From assembly GCA_037833965.1 (NCBI GenBank), contig AP031356.1, positions 11,802,501-11,866,500 on the forward strand: a stretch of DNA of 64,000 nucleotides, written 5' to 3'. The position numbers and the translations under genes were made by a program. A model generated the notes under the pieces. It did no database searches and was not told the DNA's origin. It saw nothing but the letters and a program-made list of their open reading frames with translations. How positions within the stretch are numbered: position 1 is the first letter of the stretch; each line of letters starts with the position of its first letter. This DNA comes from Marchantia polymorpha subsp. ruderalis. Taxonomy: Eukaryota > Streptophyta > Marchantiopsida > Marchantiales > Marchantiaceae. Shown here in pieces: positions 1-13,822 of this stretch.

Positions 1-676
1 CGTGATCCTTGATGCCCTTGAACTCAACAGAATGACTGCGTGCTTGGGAGTGGGGCGATTGCATTTTGTCGCATGTTGGTCGGAGACCGTGCCATCCTAG
101 AAGGCTTTCTGGAGACGACTTACCCGATAGCTTCCTAATCCCAACATCGTGCGGATTTCTATCTGGGAAACGCCAAGTTTGATCATCGCAATGATGATCT
201 GATGCCCTTCCACGTGCTCCCAGACATCAAAAGATTTTCAAGTCGCGAGCAACTTAGTGATCTCCTCGCCCGCAAGCTTAATTTCAACGCGACTCCTCGC
301 ATTAATCGCACGATCGCACCTTTGACGCTTCTTCCGATGCATGATGGTTTGTAATGATCCACCAACGCCACTAGAGCGGCGCGGTAACGTCGTCAATGAT
401 GCAATAGTGCTCATCTTGTACGCAATCGACCGAGCAAGCGCCGAATTGGAACGCGCGGGGTTGGAGCAGGCGAGACAGAACGGGAGCGCCGCTGGAAGAA
501 GAGGGTCTATACGGGAAAGGTGGCGAATTCTGTGGGTGAGGGGTGGTGGAGAAGCGACGCTGAATCTCCTCTAACAGGCTATCGAGCGAGTTTGACGCAA
601 TGAAAGAGTTGGGGAACGTTTCCATGAACACAAAGATCTTGTCCAACGCATGGTTCAGCACGCGGTCCGACTTCAA
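1..676 (-). pseudogene. Decayed transposon-like reading frame with a helix-turn-helix segment (left edge)
   Basis: Read on the minus strand, about positions 20-270 encode a segment with the pattern of a DNA-binding helix-turn-helix: GVSQIEIRTMLGLGSYRVSR, preceded by GHQIIIAMIKL. The frame is broken by a TAG at 97-99. A second open stretch in another frame (371-676, 101 codons) ends next to it and may be the upstream part of the same ancient gene. Spacing and composition resemble the N-terminal HTH of a DNA transposase, but no catalytic region is present and the locus runs off the left edge. I do not recognise the family. A host gene broken by frameshifts cannot be excluded. Confidence 0.35.
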
Positions 677-3600
677 AGCTCAACAATCGCATCCATTCTT
701 TGATTGTACATCGAGAATGCATGCAATTTTTGAGCTCGTGCTCGCAATTCTTCTACGATCGCTTGGACAAGGCAATAACAAACGGATGCTGGGTAAGCCG
801 CGCAGTACTTTCAACAAAAAAGTGCCTTCATTGAGAATAAATTAATTAATTCACTTAGGCGCTTAAAAAAATTCCACAACCCGGGTTACCGCCACCGGGT
901 TTATATAGAGATCATGTGAAGCATACTTAGTATCTGTGGTAAACTCTCAGCTTCGAGTAGTTATATGTTATGGGTTTATGCAATGCTTGACATACTTGAT
1001 CGAATAATATTGCTTTCTTTTGAACACACATAGGGTTAATTTTGTAAGTAAAGTTTTATTTTGTAGTTTAGAATAAGTTAGCTAACAATTTGGATTTTAA
1101 TGTAATGCTATTATGTTGCATCAGACAAAAAATTTATGTTGTGCAACTCACTTGTTTACCAAGTACATACATTTTAAAAATAGACTTTACATCTATGGAT
1201 TTCAGGTACAAACAATTTAGACGTTTAATTAATTGTGAAGATAATATTACGGAATTGAATTTGAACATTAAAAAAATTTATTTTTGAATATGCTTTCATC
1301 TAATACTTTGAAGTACTATATCGAAGCATAAAAAATGAATGATAATCTTTAAAGAATATTTTGAAAGAATGAATCTATATCTATTGATACTGTAGGTTAT
1401 CGGATTAAATTCCGAGTTTATCATATTTGGAAATTTCTAAAGTTATCTTAGATATATCAAGTTTTATTAAATTTGAACTACTGTAGTGAATTAAAAAAGC
1501 TTGACTTCTGAAAAATCGAAATAAATTTTCCATAAACCATCCAATAAATAATTAGAATAAATTGTATACAATGATAATATATGTGTCATACAAATGTTAA
1601 TTAAGATTTTATCATAATTTTTCAAAGAAATAATTCTTTAAAGATTACAAAGATGAGGATATATCATGACTCTAGTTGTATGTATGGTTTTATATACCTG
1701 AATAATTAATAATAGAAATAATAATACTATTAAAATGTGGACTAAATATTCAAATTTGAATGCTTTGTTCATAAAATTGATTCAGGAATATTTTCATTAT
1801 CTATCACAATCTCAGGGAATATTGTGCAGTTCAGATGAAGTACATAAAATGCTAACAAATGAAAATAAGATTGAAAAATGCATCTTATTAAGCTCAATTC
1901 GATGTGTTAGCAAAATTAATCCTTCATGCCTACAATACTTGTTATAAAGAGTGGTAGGCTCACCACTGGTAGCTCACAACATTGTATGTCTGACCACACG
2001 CACAAACAAATGCCTTGGTATGTGAGTTTTTCCAGTGAATTTTGAAAGGTAAAAAAGTAGAGTTGTTAGATCACATCAAATTCTTAAAGAAGTTGGAGAT
2101 AAGAGTATGGTTGAGAATGAAATAATTGATCTTTACGTTTACGTATTTTACTACTCTGATTCTCCTAATTTGGAAGGTTTTATCATTGATGGTCAAAGAT
2201 GATGTTTGTTATTCTATTGGCCACGACTAAGTTTAAGAAAGTGCACTAACGCTTGAGTTTTTAGACGAAGAACGGATTCTGAGACTGATTTGGGTGTGAT
2301 GTGCAACAATAATCACAGTGTTAATCGAAAGTAAAAGTGATTTTTTTTTTGGGTTGTTCTTTTGACAACAACCGCAAGTCAAGATTTAACATTTGATGAA
2401 CATGATGATATACATGATTTACATGACAATAAATAAATGTGTCACGGAGACTCGATCGTTGTTTTTTTTACTACTACTTGACAGTCTATTGGTGGAAGAT
2501 TTGTTTTGACAATCTACTCAAAATTCTATTAGTCAAAATTACGATTGGTCTCTACACTGAACTCTATAGTTTTTTTTCTTTCATAATTCTTCAAAGATTT
2601 ACATTTGGACACCATACTCGCATAGATATCCATCAATTTTTTTTTATCTTTATAAACCTGATCAACCTTACACATTGCACTCTTCCACTGTTAATTTCAT
2701 AGTTTCATCCACATTTACTAGTAGATGACTGTTTAGATTATCAGAGATATATTTTCTCATTTTAGGATTTCAAAAACCAAATCCTAAACCTTATATCTAA
2801 AGATTTAAATCCTTATATCTTAAGGTATTCTTCAAGTAGTTAAATGATTTAGATTTTAGTTCAGGAATTTTTTAATTAAAAGTTATGTGAGTTTACTGAA
2901 GTTGTGTAAATGATGTTTTATAAGATTTAAACTTTTTTTGCATTTTTTTAGAAATGTTGATTTTATACGAGAAAAAATATCCTGTTTAAATAGAATACAC
3001 AAGAAATTATATTTAGGATTGGACAGAATGAAATGGGTGCTATACGGATTGAAATAGACAATTTAAAATTTTCAAAAACGATAAATATTATGATTTTCTT
3101 CTTTCAAAAGTCAAATTAAATGAAAAATTGAAATTAAAAATTTAGATAAACAGAAAGTATCAATTTATTTAATTTTGAAAATAAATAATAGAAATATAAT
3201 AAATGTAAGTTATGAGTAGCATTTTATTAAAATTCCAAAAATTAATTTTAAATAAATACAAGAATCATCCACAAATAACTGGATGAGACTATTGTTTGAG
3301 TTTCTTGAACAATATTTTCGTAGCAGAACGTTGTTAGATATGCTATAAATCTCTTTGAAATTAATGAGATTTAAGATGAAATTTTTTATCATGAAAGTTC
3401 AAGATAACATTGATGCATTCAGTGATAGAATGGTGACATCATAATTTCAGAGTTTTGATAACTTAAAAAAAATCATAAATCTTTACCACTCATTACTTAG
3501 ATTGTCTTAATCTCTATTACATATAAAAGTATTTTCTGGATAAGCAAACATACAAAAAATTTTAAGTTATGAATGAAATTGTAAAGGATTTGCTGTTTGA

Positions 3601-5363
3601 TTTTTAAATGAATGTAATGATTTTTTTTCCTTCATCTTTTTTTTAGACAATACGACATTAGATGTTATTCTTAGATGATTATGTTCACGTAATATAAAAT
3701 AAATTTGGAAAGTAATTTGACTCCAGTATTAATGTCAAATTTAGAGACAAATGTTTAAACAAGAATGCAGTGATTTGATGTCAAAATGCATTCATCAAAA
3801 TTGTTTCTTTAGTGAATGTTACATTCTTACATTGTGTTATTTTGTATAAAAATCACAAGTGAAGTTTTCTAACCATCTTCTTATCTCAATGCATTCTTGA
3901 ATTCGACTTAGTTCACAAGGAGATTTTGTTTCTAATTAACTTCTAATTTTTTTTGCAAAATAATTATATAGATTATAGAGATTTAAATCTTTAATATATG
4001 AGTAGTAAAACAATGTTAAGAGTTAATACAGGTTAGGTCAACCATGTGTAGGTAAGTGACTTTATCTGTGGTTATAATGAAAACATGCGTAAGTTACAAG
4101 ATTAGCATATTAGGAGTTTTTTTATTAAAATTTGTTATATTCTTGTGGCTGTATGTGCGAACATATAATGTTTATGTGTATGTAATCTACAATGAGGAAT
4201 GAGATATTTATCAGATTCAGTTGTATGTTTGATATTTGTTTTAGTGGTGAGTTATTAATATTATTTAAATAAATATATTCAAAAATATAGACTTTGTATA
4301 GTAATTTTTGAATTTAAGATTAAGAGAATGTATTTTAATGGTAATATTAAATGTGAAGAGATAATATCTTCAAGAGAATAAAAAATTAATGTATTAACAA
4401 ATCATTTTATATCATTATGTTTGTATAGTTATTCAAAGATTTTTTTAAAATAAATAATCCAATGCAATATAATGATTATCATTGTATGTATATATATATA
4501 TATTACAACTAAAATACATATAGTACATGGCTTCGGAGACGCACCACAGACTCTTTTATGCGCTTAAGAAAAACAAACTTCTTGTCATTGAACAACACTG
4601 TCTGATTGCTCAAATTCGATAGCTACAAGAATGAAAGACATTTTTTATTTCCTGGCGCTTTAACATGTCATTGTTATTTATATTGCTCAGCTACCTCCAG
4701 TGAATCGCATTTAACATCTCTAAGGATTTGGTTTTGCTACGTAAACATTGGGGCAGTCACGACTGAGTTTTCCTCTGTATACGGTAGAGTACAGTAGCAG
4801 AATGGGTTTTCTCGTATTAAGAGTTAGTTGCAATCTAACCTTGTAGCAGTACATCACATGACCAAATTACACAGAACACATGTTCAGCGTACTACAAAAC
4901 TTGTAGCTTTGACTCATCTTGCAAATCTCACACTAGGTCCGCAGTGTTTACGAAATCACGAGAAGTTGACGCAAGAGCAGGCTTGTCATCTCCATATCTC
5001 CAGAATCTCTGCAGCATCGATCCGAATTTTATTTGCGAGGCTAAGAACAAAATGATCAGCCTTTCTGGTTAGTCAACACATTCTCTTGTCGGTGGATCGA
5101 CGTTCTTCATTTGAGACTCTTCATGCCCAGGACCTCTAGAATTTTGAACTCTAGATTGTTTTCACACTGTCCGCGATATTCAAGAACCCTTGCTTTTCAA
5201 TTTTGCCGCAATGTGGATGGTCCGCACTGTAAGTACATGTACCGTGCTTTTTACAGTGAGGTGATCGAGCAGCTGTATTTGTCGACTTAGAGATTTGATA
5301 CTGGTTGCCTGACTGCGACGAGATTTTCCGAGCGGCTGGTTATCTGCTATCAGTGGGGTTGGT
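677..5363. other. AT-rich stretch without a recognisable gene
   Basis: Positions about 950-4500 are very AT-rich, with many short homopolymers and no reading frame above 90 codons that resembles a known protein. A frame near 2100-2210 reads vaguely like the linker of a LINE reverse transcriptase, too weakly to call. From about 4550 base composition becomes normal and the sequence probably becomes the upstream and 5' leader region of the ARPC4 gene that starts at 5364. Confidence 0.5.
4489..4502. repeat. (TA)7 microsatellite
   Basis: A short perfect TA dinucleotide run in AT-rich intergenic DNA. Confidence 0.8.
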
Positions 5364-8300
5364 ATGGTAAGTGCTTTGTAGTTTGAAGTATAACTCTCCG
5401 CCAATTTAATGGACTTCTTTCAATTTGTTAACTTGTTGGGCAAGTCCTCATTTCCACATGAATTGTCGGCTCATTCTCTGCCAACCGCGTCTCTGGTGTT
5501 TTCTTCCATCAATTCCTACTCTATAGGCATCTAATCCATGCGATCGGCTCATCACATCAGCAGTTTTAGATTGATTCTTTTTCTCCTTAAGTGGCTCAGA
5601 TGCTACCAAATTGTGCTGTAATTAGATCAAATTCCTGGACAACGTTGCACAAATTCTCTCACTTTTAAGTGGAGAAGTTTGGAAGTAGTTCTCTCAATTA
5701 AGGGCCTGCATAACTGCATATCTGCATATGAGAGTTGGTTTAAATCGTGATTTGTAAAACGCGTATGAAACGGTTCCAGGTTGTCGAGAATCAATTTCAA
5801 ATCATTACCCTTCGAATAAATTAATGGAGGCGTTTTGATTATGTTTGCAGTTTTCAAGTAGTACTTCCTATTTTGTAGTTCAAACATGAGCTAAAGTTCC
5901 ATTTTGTGAAAGCTAAAGTAGTGAGCTCTCACGTTTAAAACTTCGAGATCCACTTCCTGATTGCAATGTTGTTGTGAGATTGGAGAAATTGAGCAAACAT
6001 CCAGATTTATCAAAGATCGTGTATGCACATCATTTTGAAGTAAATTCTGCTGCCTTCTTCAGCTGCTATGTACACTCGTCCACGAGACTTCCGAAGTAGC
6101 TTGTATGTCCAACAATTCCATATGAGCTAGCTAAATGTTATGAGGCTAACCACATGCTCTGCTATTTGCTACCAGCAGGCAATATGTTAAGGCCTAGTTT
6201 GATGCGTATATTTTGCAGGCCAACACGTTAAGGCCGTACTTGACATGTATTCGAAATACTCTCACGGCAGCCATGTGTTTACAGGTGTGTTTCTTGAACA
6301 AGTTACTTTGCACCTGTGTTCTTCGACAGAAGCGCACTTGTACATATTATCTTGGATGGATGTCGTAAGGTTTTGTTTAGCGTAGTCAGATCCAAGGTAC
6401 TTGATTCATAGAAGAACCGTAGACATACAGACAGTGGTTTAAAGTCAATCACTTTCTTTGACCCTTCCAACGAGCAATAGTGATCAGTGTGTTAATAACT
6501 GCATTTGAGATTTAGACCGGAGTTTTTTCGGTAGTAAGGTTTAGATGCATAACAGTATGATTACGTCTGTAGTTGTTCGCTAATCTCCTCTCGTAACAAC
6601 ATACTCAGACGTTTATTTTTCTCCGTCTTCATTGATTGTGAAGACCGTACATTTGTGTTTGTGAGATGAAAATATATATCACTCATAACGTTCTCGGTTT
6701 TGGATCTCTGTCTGGTACTATGAGACAACGCGTTTTTTAAGTACCTCAATGAATCCAAATACTGCTTGCTGGCTTTGATTCATTGGACCTAACGCACCCC
6801 TGTTATTCTGCGCTGTAGAATTTCCCATGCCAGGAGGTCGAAAGACACAACAAACCCGAAGTTGAGTTCAAGTGAGTAGCTTTCACCCATTTGTAAGTGT
6901 GTTTGTGTATTACGCCCTTGTTGCTATTGTTGTTGCCTTTGATACGCCAATGTGGGGATATTGTATATGCTAAATACCCCTGCCATGACAAAGCATTTTC
7001 AAGGCACCTTTGGGAGAACTTGATCGTTGATCAGAAGCACTTTTGCTAAACATCGTGGGACAAATACATACTTTTTCGTAAATAAAGGTCTCTACAAGTC
7101 CATGTAAAGTCTTCTTTACAAAATGGTATTTACTGTACACTATCGTGTCTTTGATCAATACCTCGTGGATGTAAAATCTGACAATAAATTCTTTGTTAGC
7201 ACACTCACCGTCAAAATAAGAAATATGAGTTCCTGTCTGGTCATTTGAGTTGAAATAAATAACTTTCCGCAATACAAATGCGAAGCGTAATTGACGGCTT
7301 ACCTTCACAGCGCCTTAATGGGCCACATGAGCAATCAAAGAATATCTGCCTTTTACTCCGCAAAATAGGTAGTTGGGATACCCTGATGTGGTAAACATCA
7401 GGTCCACAATATAATTTTTATACATCAACAAGATATAGTTGACGGGCTCAGGAGCTCAAACGCAGCCGGAAAAGGCAAGCAGAGCTTTCCATAATCCGCT
7501 TAAGAAGTGTGAAGCTCACTCACGTCAAAAATTGATAACTCATTGACGAATCAAGCGAATTCTAAAGAAGGATTCTGACCTACTGAAGATGGGATCTGAC
7601 CACTATTTTGAATCAAACTTGACGTTTCCACGCGGGGAAAGGTCTTTTTATAAGAGGAATTGCTTCAGTGAAGAATATGTGGGTTACTTTACTCGGTTAA
7701 AAATAAACCCTGTTTTGAAAGCACTTCACCGTGCAACCGTAAGATAGCTCGTAGAATTTTCTCGTAGCGAATGAATTCCTGGCAACTGGAACTTAGGTAG
7801 TTGTATAAAGAGGTGTGTAATACATTCAGTCCACCGGGTGGCATCAAGTTACGTAATAATGCCGATTATATGTCACTTGTTTTCCTGTTATTTCTTTGTA
7901 TGTTTTGAAAGTGTAGTTTTCAAACAGGACCGGGAAAGACAAGTATGTTGTATTAAAACTGGGGTTTCATCGTTTGCAGGACGAGTCCCGAGTTGCTGCT
8001 CAACCCTGTAAGTCTTGTTTTATTGGAGATTCGCCCTTTGTCTAGTTATTTTATGCTTGCGGTTTCCAGAAACTATATCGCATTCGTGGGCTGCACCATG
8101 TTTTATTCCTGTCTCTAACATCTGCATTTCCTTCCATGGATTTTAACTGCCAGCTTTAGTTTTCCGCAACTCGCACACAGTTTCTGCCTTGATACTCTGC
8201 AAAATTTTGTCATCTGGATTTTGTTGATTCTTTCAGCACGATGCTGCGCGATGCTTCTGTTCTGTTCCTTACTGCTTGTCAAGTCCAATGTTTGGATTCA

Positions 8301-11300
8301 TGCAATAGCTAGGGCCGCTGTGGTTGCACCTTCCAGGTCTGTACTTTTTGGTAACCTTGCGTGTTAAGCTCTTGTGTCTGATAACGTCTAAACGTCTCAA
8401 CATGAGGACTCAAGCGTTCTTAACACTGAGTAGCAATATACAGGCCTTGCAGTTGTAGTAGGGCCTTAGAGCTTTACGCCTTGTCCTTTTCAGAGTAATT
8501 GTCTCTGGACTAGTTCTGTCCCTCTACTGTGTATGAAATTTCGATTTGCAGTATATTTGACTACACTCCTTGGGCTGGTTCTTTCGTTCGAGACTCTGAA
8601 GGTGTCAGTGACATACAGGTTCTGATATGCAGGAATGAGGCAGAGAAGTGCTTGATCGAAACGTCAATCAATTCTCTTCGAATCAGTATCAAGGTTCGTA
8701 TATATATGCCTACACCGTGGTTAATGGCGTATAGATTTGTCGTTGATCTGGAATATTCCACCTGATCAGTCCCGCTGGACATTGTAGCTTCTTTTGCAAT
8801 CTTCTTATTTGCTAGGCAGGCAGGCTAAGAACTATGTTCTACTGGTAAGACAGTGAGTGGCTTCACTAATTTCGGTAACGCACGTCGTATGTACCTTTTA
8901 CAGTACACAAAAGCTTGCTTTTGTATCCCTCTACGTCAGAGAGTGCTCAAACATGAGACTTTACCTGCTCAGAACTGTTGTGTCAAGAGCGAGTTTTCTT
9001 CATCTCATACCCGATTAAACTGCAACCTCAAGGAGTGCTTCCAGTATACTTCAAGAGCCATTAGGTGGAACTGAACTTGCTCAGTCATGCTGTTCGCATG
9101 GCTGACCTTTGTTGGCTGACCTTCCATGCTGGCCTTTGTCACCTACTGTCTTTATATCCTTATCAGCACACTCTTAGAAACATTAGAAGATACAGGTGCA
9201 ATTTTATCCTGGGGAGACCCCATCACACCAGCGTTGATCTTCTGTGGATTAGAAGAAGGGGAGAAGCTCCAGAAAAAGATTTCCTAAGTGTAAGCTTGGT
9301 TCGATGAGTGGGGCTGGGATACATACATGGAGAATTGATTTAAGTCACATGTTGTATGAGCTGATGAGGATATTGAAGTTATCTTTGGCGTCGCATGTTA
9401 TATAACCAACAACCGTTACAAGCGGATGAGCTAGTGAAGGGTTCTATGGTTCAGACTTGAAGGTTCAATGGTCTCATTTACATTAAAATCTCTGTAGTGG
9501 TGAAGAAGACGGGGAGAAGCTTGAGGGGATGATAGCTCACATAGAAGTCTGGTGTGATACCTGGGGCATGGAGGGCCAATAGGTATTTGTAGGGAAACCT
9601 GCTTGTTGCTCCCAATGAATTGGTCTAAGACTCAGTTGTCAAACTGAGGAGCAGAACCTCACTGCTCTCAAGTTGATCAAGTGATAGCCTCGTGTGCCTT
9701 CTTACACGTACCTCGAAATCATAATCGTCTTTTGGTATTACCACGAACGGAAAGTCACTGGAGGCAGAAACAGATCATTTATCTGATCCTGATCCTCCTC
9801 CTCGGTGATGTCAACTCTGAAGCTAAGCATATAGTCGCTTTCTTTTACAGCACGATCTACACCAGATTATGAAGCCTCAGCCTGCTTCCCAAGATTACGC
9901 AACGATGTAGATTCGGCAGCTAGAAGCCTTTGCAGCAACCCTCAGCAACTTCTCGAACAGCTGAGGTAGGAGTTAAACCCAAATTCGCAATGGCACCATT
10001 GAAGTACGACGACGAGACATTGCTATAGTCAAATGGAGAAAGGACATTTACAACATATAACTCAATAGTACCCCTAGTGTCACCGGATGAACTCGTCAAA
10101 GGCTAGAAAGATCTCTAAGATTTTTGAGTCAATTACAGGACATTTTGAATCAATAGACACAACTTTCTTTGAAAGCCTGATCCTTGCTTTTATCTGAAAA
10201 CTGAGGCGTAGATTAACACTTCACAAAAGTATCACTGTCCTCCATTTGCTAAAATGCAGCTCAGCATATTAGGATAAAGTGCTCACCAATTTTCACGGGG
10301 TCAGACGTCTGCATGATGTCCAGGAAAGTTGAAAGTTATACAATCTAAAGTACCTGTATACTCAATCTTCACGGATTTTATCCTCTTGTATATGAAGACC
10401 TTGCTCTCGATGATGTAATATGCAATGTATTGGTGGGAGTTGTGTAATTTTTAATTTTTGCTTTGGATTTTCAGGTGAAGCAGGCCGACGAACTTGAAAA
10501 CATATTGGCAAAAAAATTTCTACGGTTTCTGTCTATGAGAGCTGAATCGTTCGAAGTTCTTAGACGAAAGCCTGTTCAGGTGCAACTTATCGTGGATGCT
10601 TGTGCATATACACCTAGCTGTATATTTGTGCATCCTCAAGTGATCATAACCATAGTCTCGTGTTCTAGTCATTATCTGTTTTATGCATTTTTCGCGAAGA
10701 TGGTTGAGATAATGTACCGACCTACTGGACTTCTGCAGATTCGTGTTCTTCAAATCCTCTCTACTCTTTTCTTTTGGTACTCTATGAAGCTGTGAAGAAA
10801 TAATTCTTGTCTTCCTCTTTCTCAAATCTCACTTTCACATTCTCTCCTTTCAGGACGAGCTGTGCTATATTAATCGTACGAGTACTGTACGCTGCAAGCA
10901 AATTAGACGAACGAGTTAGAAAATAATGTCTTCAGTATTATAATCTAGAACTCAAAATCCATATATTCTGGTCTACCTTCCATTTTAGCTCATCTCTACC
11001 TTTTGCTATCACAGTACCTAATCTTCCTAGTTTACCGCTGGAACCCACTTCCCCTCGGTGTATAGGAGGATGCTGAACTCTACCCATTTTGGTAGCTTTG
11101 CTTAATACCACCGTCAAAGTTACGTACTGCGGGTCCGTACTTAGCTTCTGTTGAAATCTTCTTCCGTCGAATAAGAATCAACCTGGCGTCTTCACTCATG
11201 CAGTTTCTCTATCTTTGCTCCCGTCTGAGTGGGTTTATGTCCCTCTCCCAGATTGGGATCCTATACACACTTGGATAGATCGTCTCCATTCTTTGGCCTT

Positions 11301-12219
11301 TTATGTTCTCCCACTAACGTTTATACAGACTTCCATATCATATCTTCTGTAGAAAAACCAACCAAACGGTTGGTTTTTCCGTGCTAGCCAACAACCCACA
11401 CCCATTTGTAGGAATGTGAACTGTTTCTAGTTCCGCACACTTTACTGGACTTTTTGTTTGTCCTCTATTTGCCTTTTAGCACTGCGACTTCTTCTGGCAA
11501 TATCTGAGGTATGCATCTGCTTACCTTCAAGGGAGCGTTCAGCTCGAAATTTGCTTTGAACGAGCTTCATCTTTACTTTTCCCCCATATTCCTTTGTCCA
11601 GAGTAATATTATAGTCGCTCTCCAGCGAGATTCCGTATTTTTCTGTTTATAACATTTCGAACACTATTAATTTATTTCACACTCATCGTCGGATGCCTGT
11701 TTATTATTTAGCATGTTGACCTATCAAAAAAGAATGTTTCATAAATGAGAGACTTCTTCTATGTACAGTACTCCAGGGAAAGGAACCATCTGCTTGCAAA
11801 ACATATACCTACAGTTTTTTTTAGAACCCAACAGAAGACTTTGATTGGAAGTAAAACGTTTTTTTGTTCTGAACCGTCACCTGAACATCCTCCGTGCTTG
11901 TGCAGGGCTACGATATCAGCTTTTTGATCACAAATTTTCACTGCGAGGAGATGTACAAACACAAGCTGATTGATTTTGTTGTCGCATTCATGGAGGTTTG
12001 TTCCTAGTTTACCTTAAAATTTTGTCATGTGCTTTTTCTCTGACTGTATGCACCTGGGCGCACTTCTAGTCCAGATTTGGGTCGACTCTATTTTAGTCAT
12101 CTTGTCAGTAACTTTGAAAATGTGTGCAGGATATCGACAAAGAGATAAGTGAACTGAAGCTGTCTGTGAACACTCGGGGACGCCTGGTGGCTACCGAGTA
12201 TCTACGTCAGTTTCTGTAG
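5364..12219 (+). CDS. ARPC4: ARP2/3 complex subunit 4 (ARPC4, p20), eight coding exons
   Basis: ARPC4 is the about 20-kDa core subunit of the ARP2/3 complex, which nucleates branched actin filaments in the cytosol. Exons: 5364-5366 (ATG only), 6219-6284, 6819-6871, 7980-8007, 8619-8693, 10475-10579, 11906-11995, 12130-12219. All junctions use GT/AG with matching phases. The total is 510 nt, giving 169 aa, the size usual for the family. Recognised segments in order are [97 protein letters not shown] and [20 protein letters not shown]. Exons 2-8 are certain from family conservation. The start is inferred: exon 2 opens at the second residue (ANTLRPYL), and ATG followed by GTAAGT at 5364-5372 is a good single-codon first exon. 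Nothing suggests inactivation. Confidence 0.95.
6179..6218 (+). repeat. Diverged tandem copy of the ARPC4 exon 2 acceptor region
   Basis: The intron bases just before ARPC4 exon 2 (about 6174-6210) resemble the acceptor and first bases of the exon (about 6215-6250). Both contain GCAGGC, then TTAAGGCC, then a GTAT ending, offset by about 41 bases. If the upstream AG at 6177-6178 were used as acceptor, the reading frame would stop after four residues. Confidence 0.55.
11352..11379. repeat. Hairpin, 12-bp perfect arms and 4-base loop
   Basis: GAAAAACCAACC (11352-11363) pairs with GGTTGGTTTTTC (11368-11379) around the loop AAAC. It lies in the ARPC4 intron between exons 6 and 7. No function is evident. 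Confidence 0.7.
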
Positions 12220-13822
12220 GCCAGAACAAACACCTTCGAACTGTGAAATTCAACTTGTTTCATGTAATCTTTAGTTATAATTTCTAGGAAGAGATAAATG
12301 TAAGGATTCGAATGTGGAGTCCAGGTCAACCAAAGCCTTAAGTAATGCAGCGGAGGTAATAAAACATGCTGAGTATCGGAGTCAATGTGTGGAGGCATAT
12401 TCTTGCCTTGAAATGTCTAAGCGATCCGTGGTAGCTGAATGAAATTGATGGGAAGCGAGTCTCGAGCATTTTGCCGGTCAAATGTGTGATGTGACCAGTG
12501 GTGACGGTTCTTGTCTTGATTCAAGTGCTTTGTTGTCGTAATCGAGGTATATTCTTTGACATACCTCGTCCTCTTTGGATATATTCTATGAAAAGAAAAT
12601 TCCATGGCAAGCCGAAATGGTTCAAAACAATGCGATGACAACTTATAGGCAGTTCTGCCCATCAAGAAGCATGTAATTCCTGCGTGATTTGCTGACTCTT
12701 GCAGTGTCGAGCCACTTACACAGCTTTGTCGCCCTACAAAGCTTCCCTTGGCAAGGTCCACACGTCAGCGATATTATCGACTCATATGACCTACATATGT
12801 AATATAGATGCCAGCTTTTGGACCCGCTGTGAGACTCGTGCAAGATTCACACGACCCTGCTTTCGAGTTTTATTCCAGGTCCCGTGATGTTGCAGTCATT
12901 CTTGCTCGGTCGCAGTGACCTAATGACCTAATGGCAGTAGGGCCGTCAACACAAATTTTATCAAATCCTTTCCGGGAATAAAGTAAAAACGAGGATGAGT
13001 TCATAAGCTTCAGAATCCTGACGAGCATGATCTCTTACTAGAAGGTTTCCCCGCCCTTTTTAACTAATCGGCAGCGTGCGAGCGGCTTTTGCGTTGTTTG
13101 GAAAGTGTGGACCGGGACTAGCAAAACGTCCGACATGAGTTTCGAAGTGGTCCACCAAAGACCCAGTCAACGAACAGAGAGGGATTACAGTGTGGCCCGA
13201 ACAGAGACTAGTGCGTGGGAGTGCTGTACCGTGAAACGACGAAGAGTAACATTGAAGGAGAGATGACGCAGTTGCGCGTGGAAATGGACGTTTCTACGTA
13301 AGCGTATAGGCAACGTCGAGTCTCGACTGTTGTGAGTAGTATTTAAATCAGTCCTCCGACATATTGTGATAACGAATCCGCTCTTCACTAACAGTTTCCT
13401 GCGTCGGTCGCGAGAGGATATGTTCTCTTACTGAGAACTTGTGGTGCTACCACTTTTACTGTTGACCGAATGTGTTGGTGGCAGCATTGTCCTTCGAGCT
13501 CGATAGCGAGGACCCTGCTACTGTCCTGTCGGGGGGACAGAGCACAATCTCCATCCAGCTTGTCAGTGTGCACCAAAGCCTGTTCCACATACCGGCGATT
13601 GTATTTAAAGAATGAGCAATTGTTCAAGGCGGGCCCGGGAAAGAAACGCTCCTGCGATGTGGCAGGACGGTTGGATCTGTTAAGCATTTTCCATGTCGCC
13701 CACAATGTATAGAATTATCACATTCAGCGAAATTGGACCTTCCTATCCAAGGTGCAAGAGAGGTGGAACTGGAAGGTCACTGAAGCATCAGGAGTCGAGT
13801 TGGTGAGAGGTAGCTGGGCAAA
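12220..13822. other. Intergenic: ARPC4 3' flank and LysM-lysozyme upstream region
   Basis: Only short unrelated frames are present on both strands. The first few hundred bases should contain the ARPC4 3' UTR. The last several hundred, moderately GC-rich, should contain the promoter and leader of the next gene. An in-frame TAG at 13811-13813 just before the next ATG supports that start. Confidence 0.5.

Noticed and set aside
2439-2702. 87-codon frame in the AT-rich left region
   Set aside because: Phe/Ile/Leu-rich composition is what AT-rich noncoding DNA gives; no family motif.
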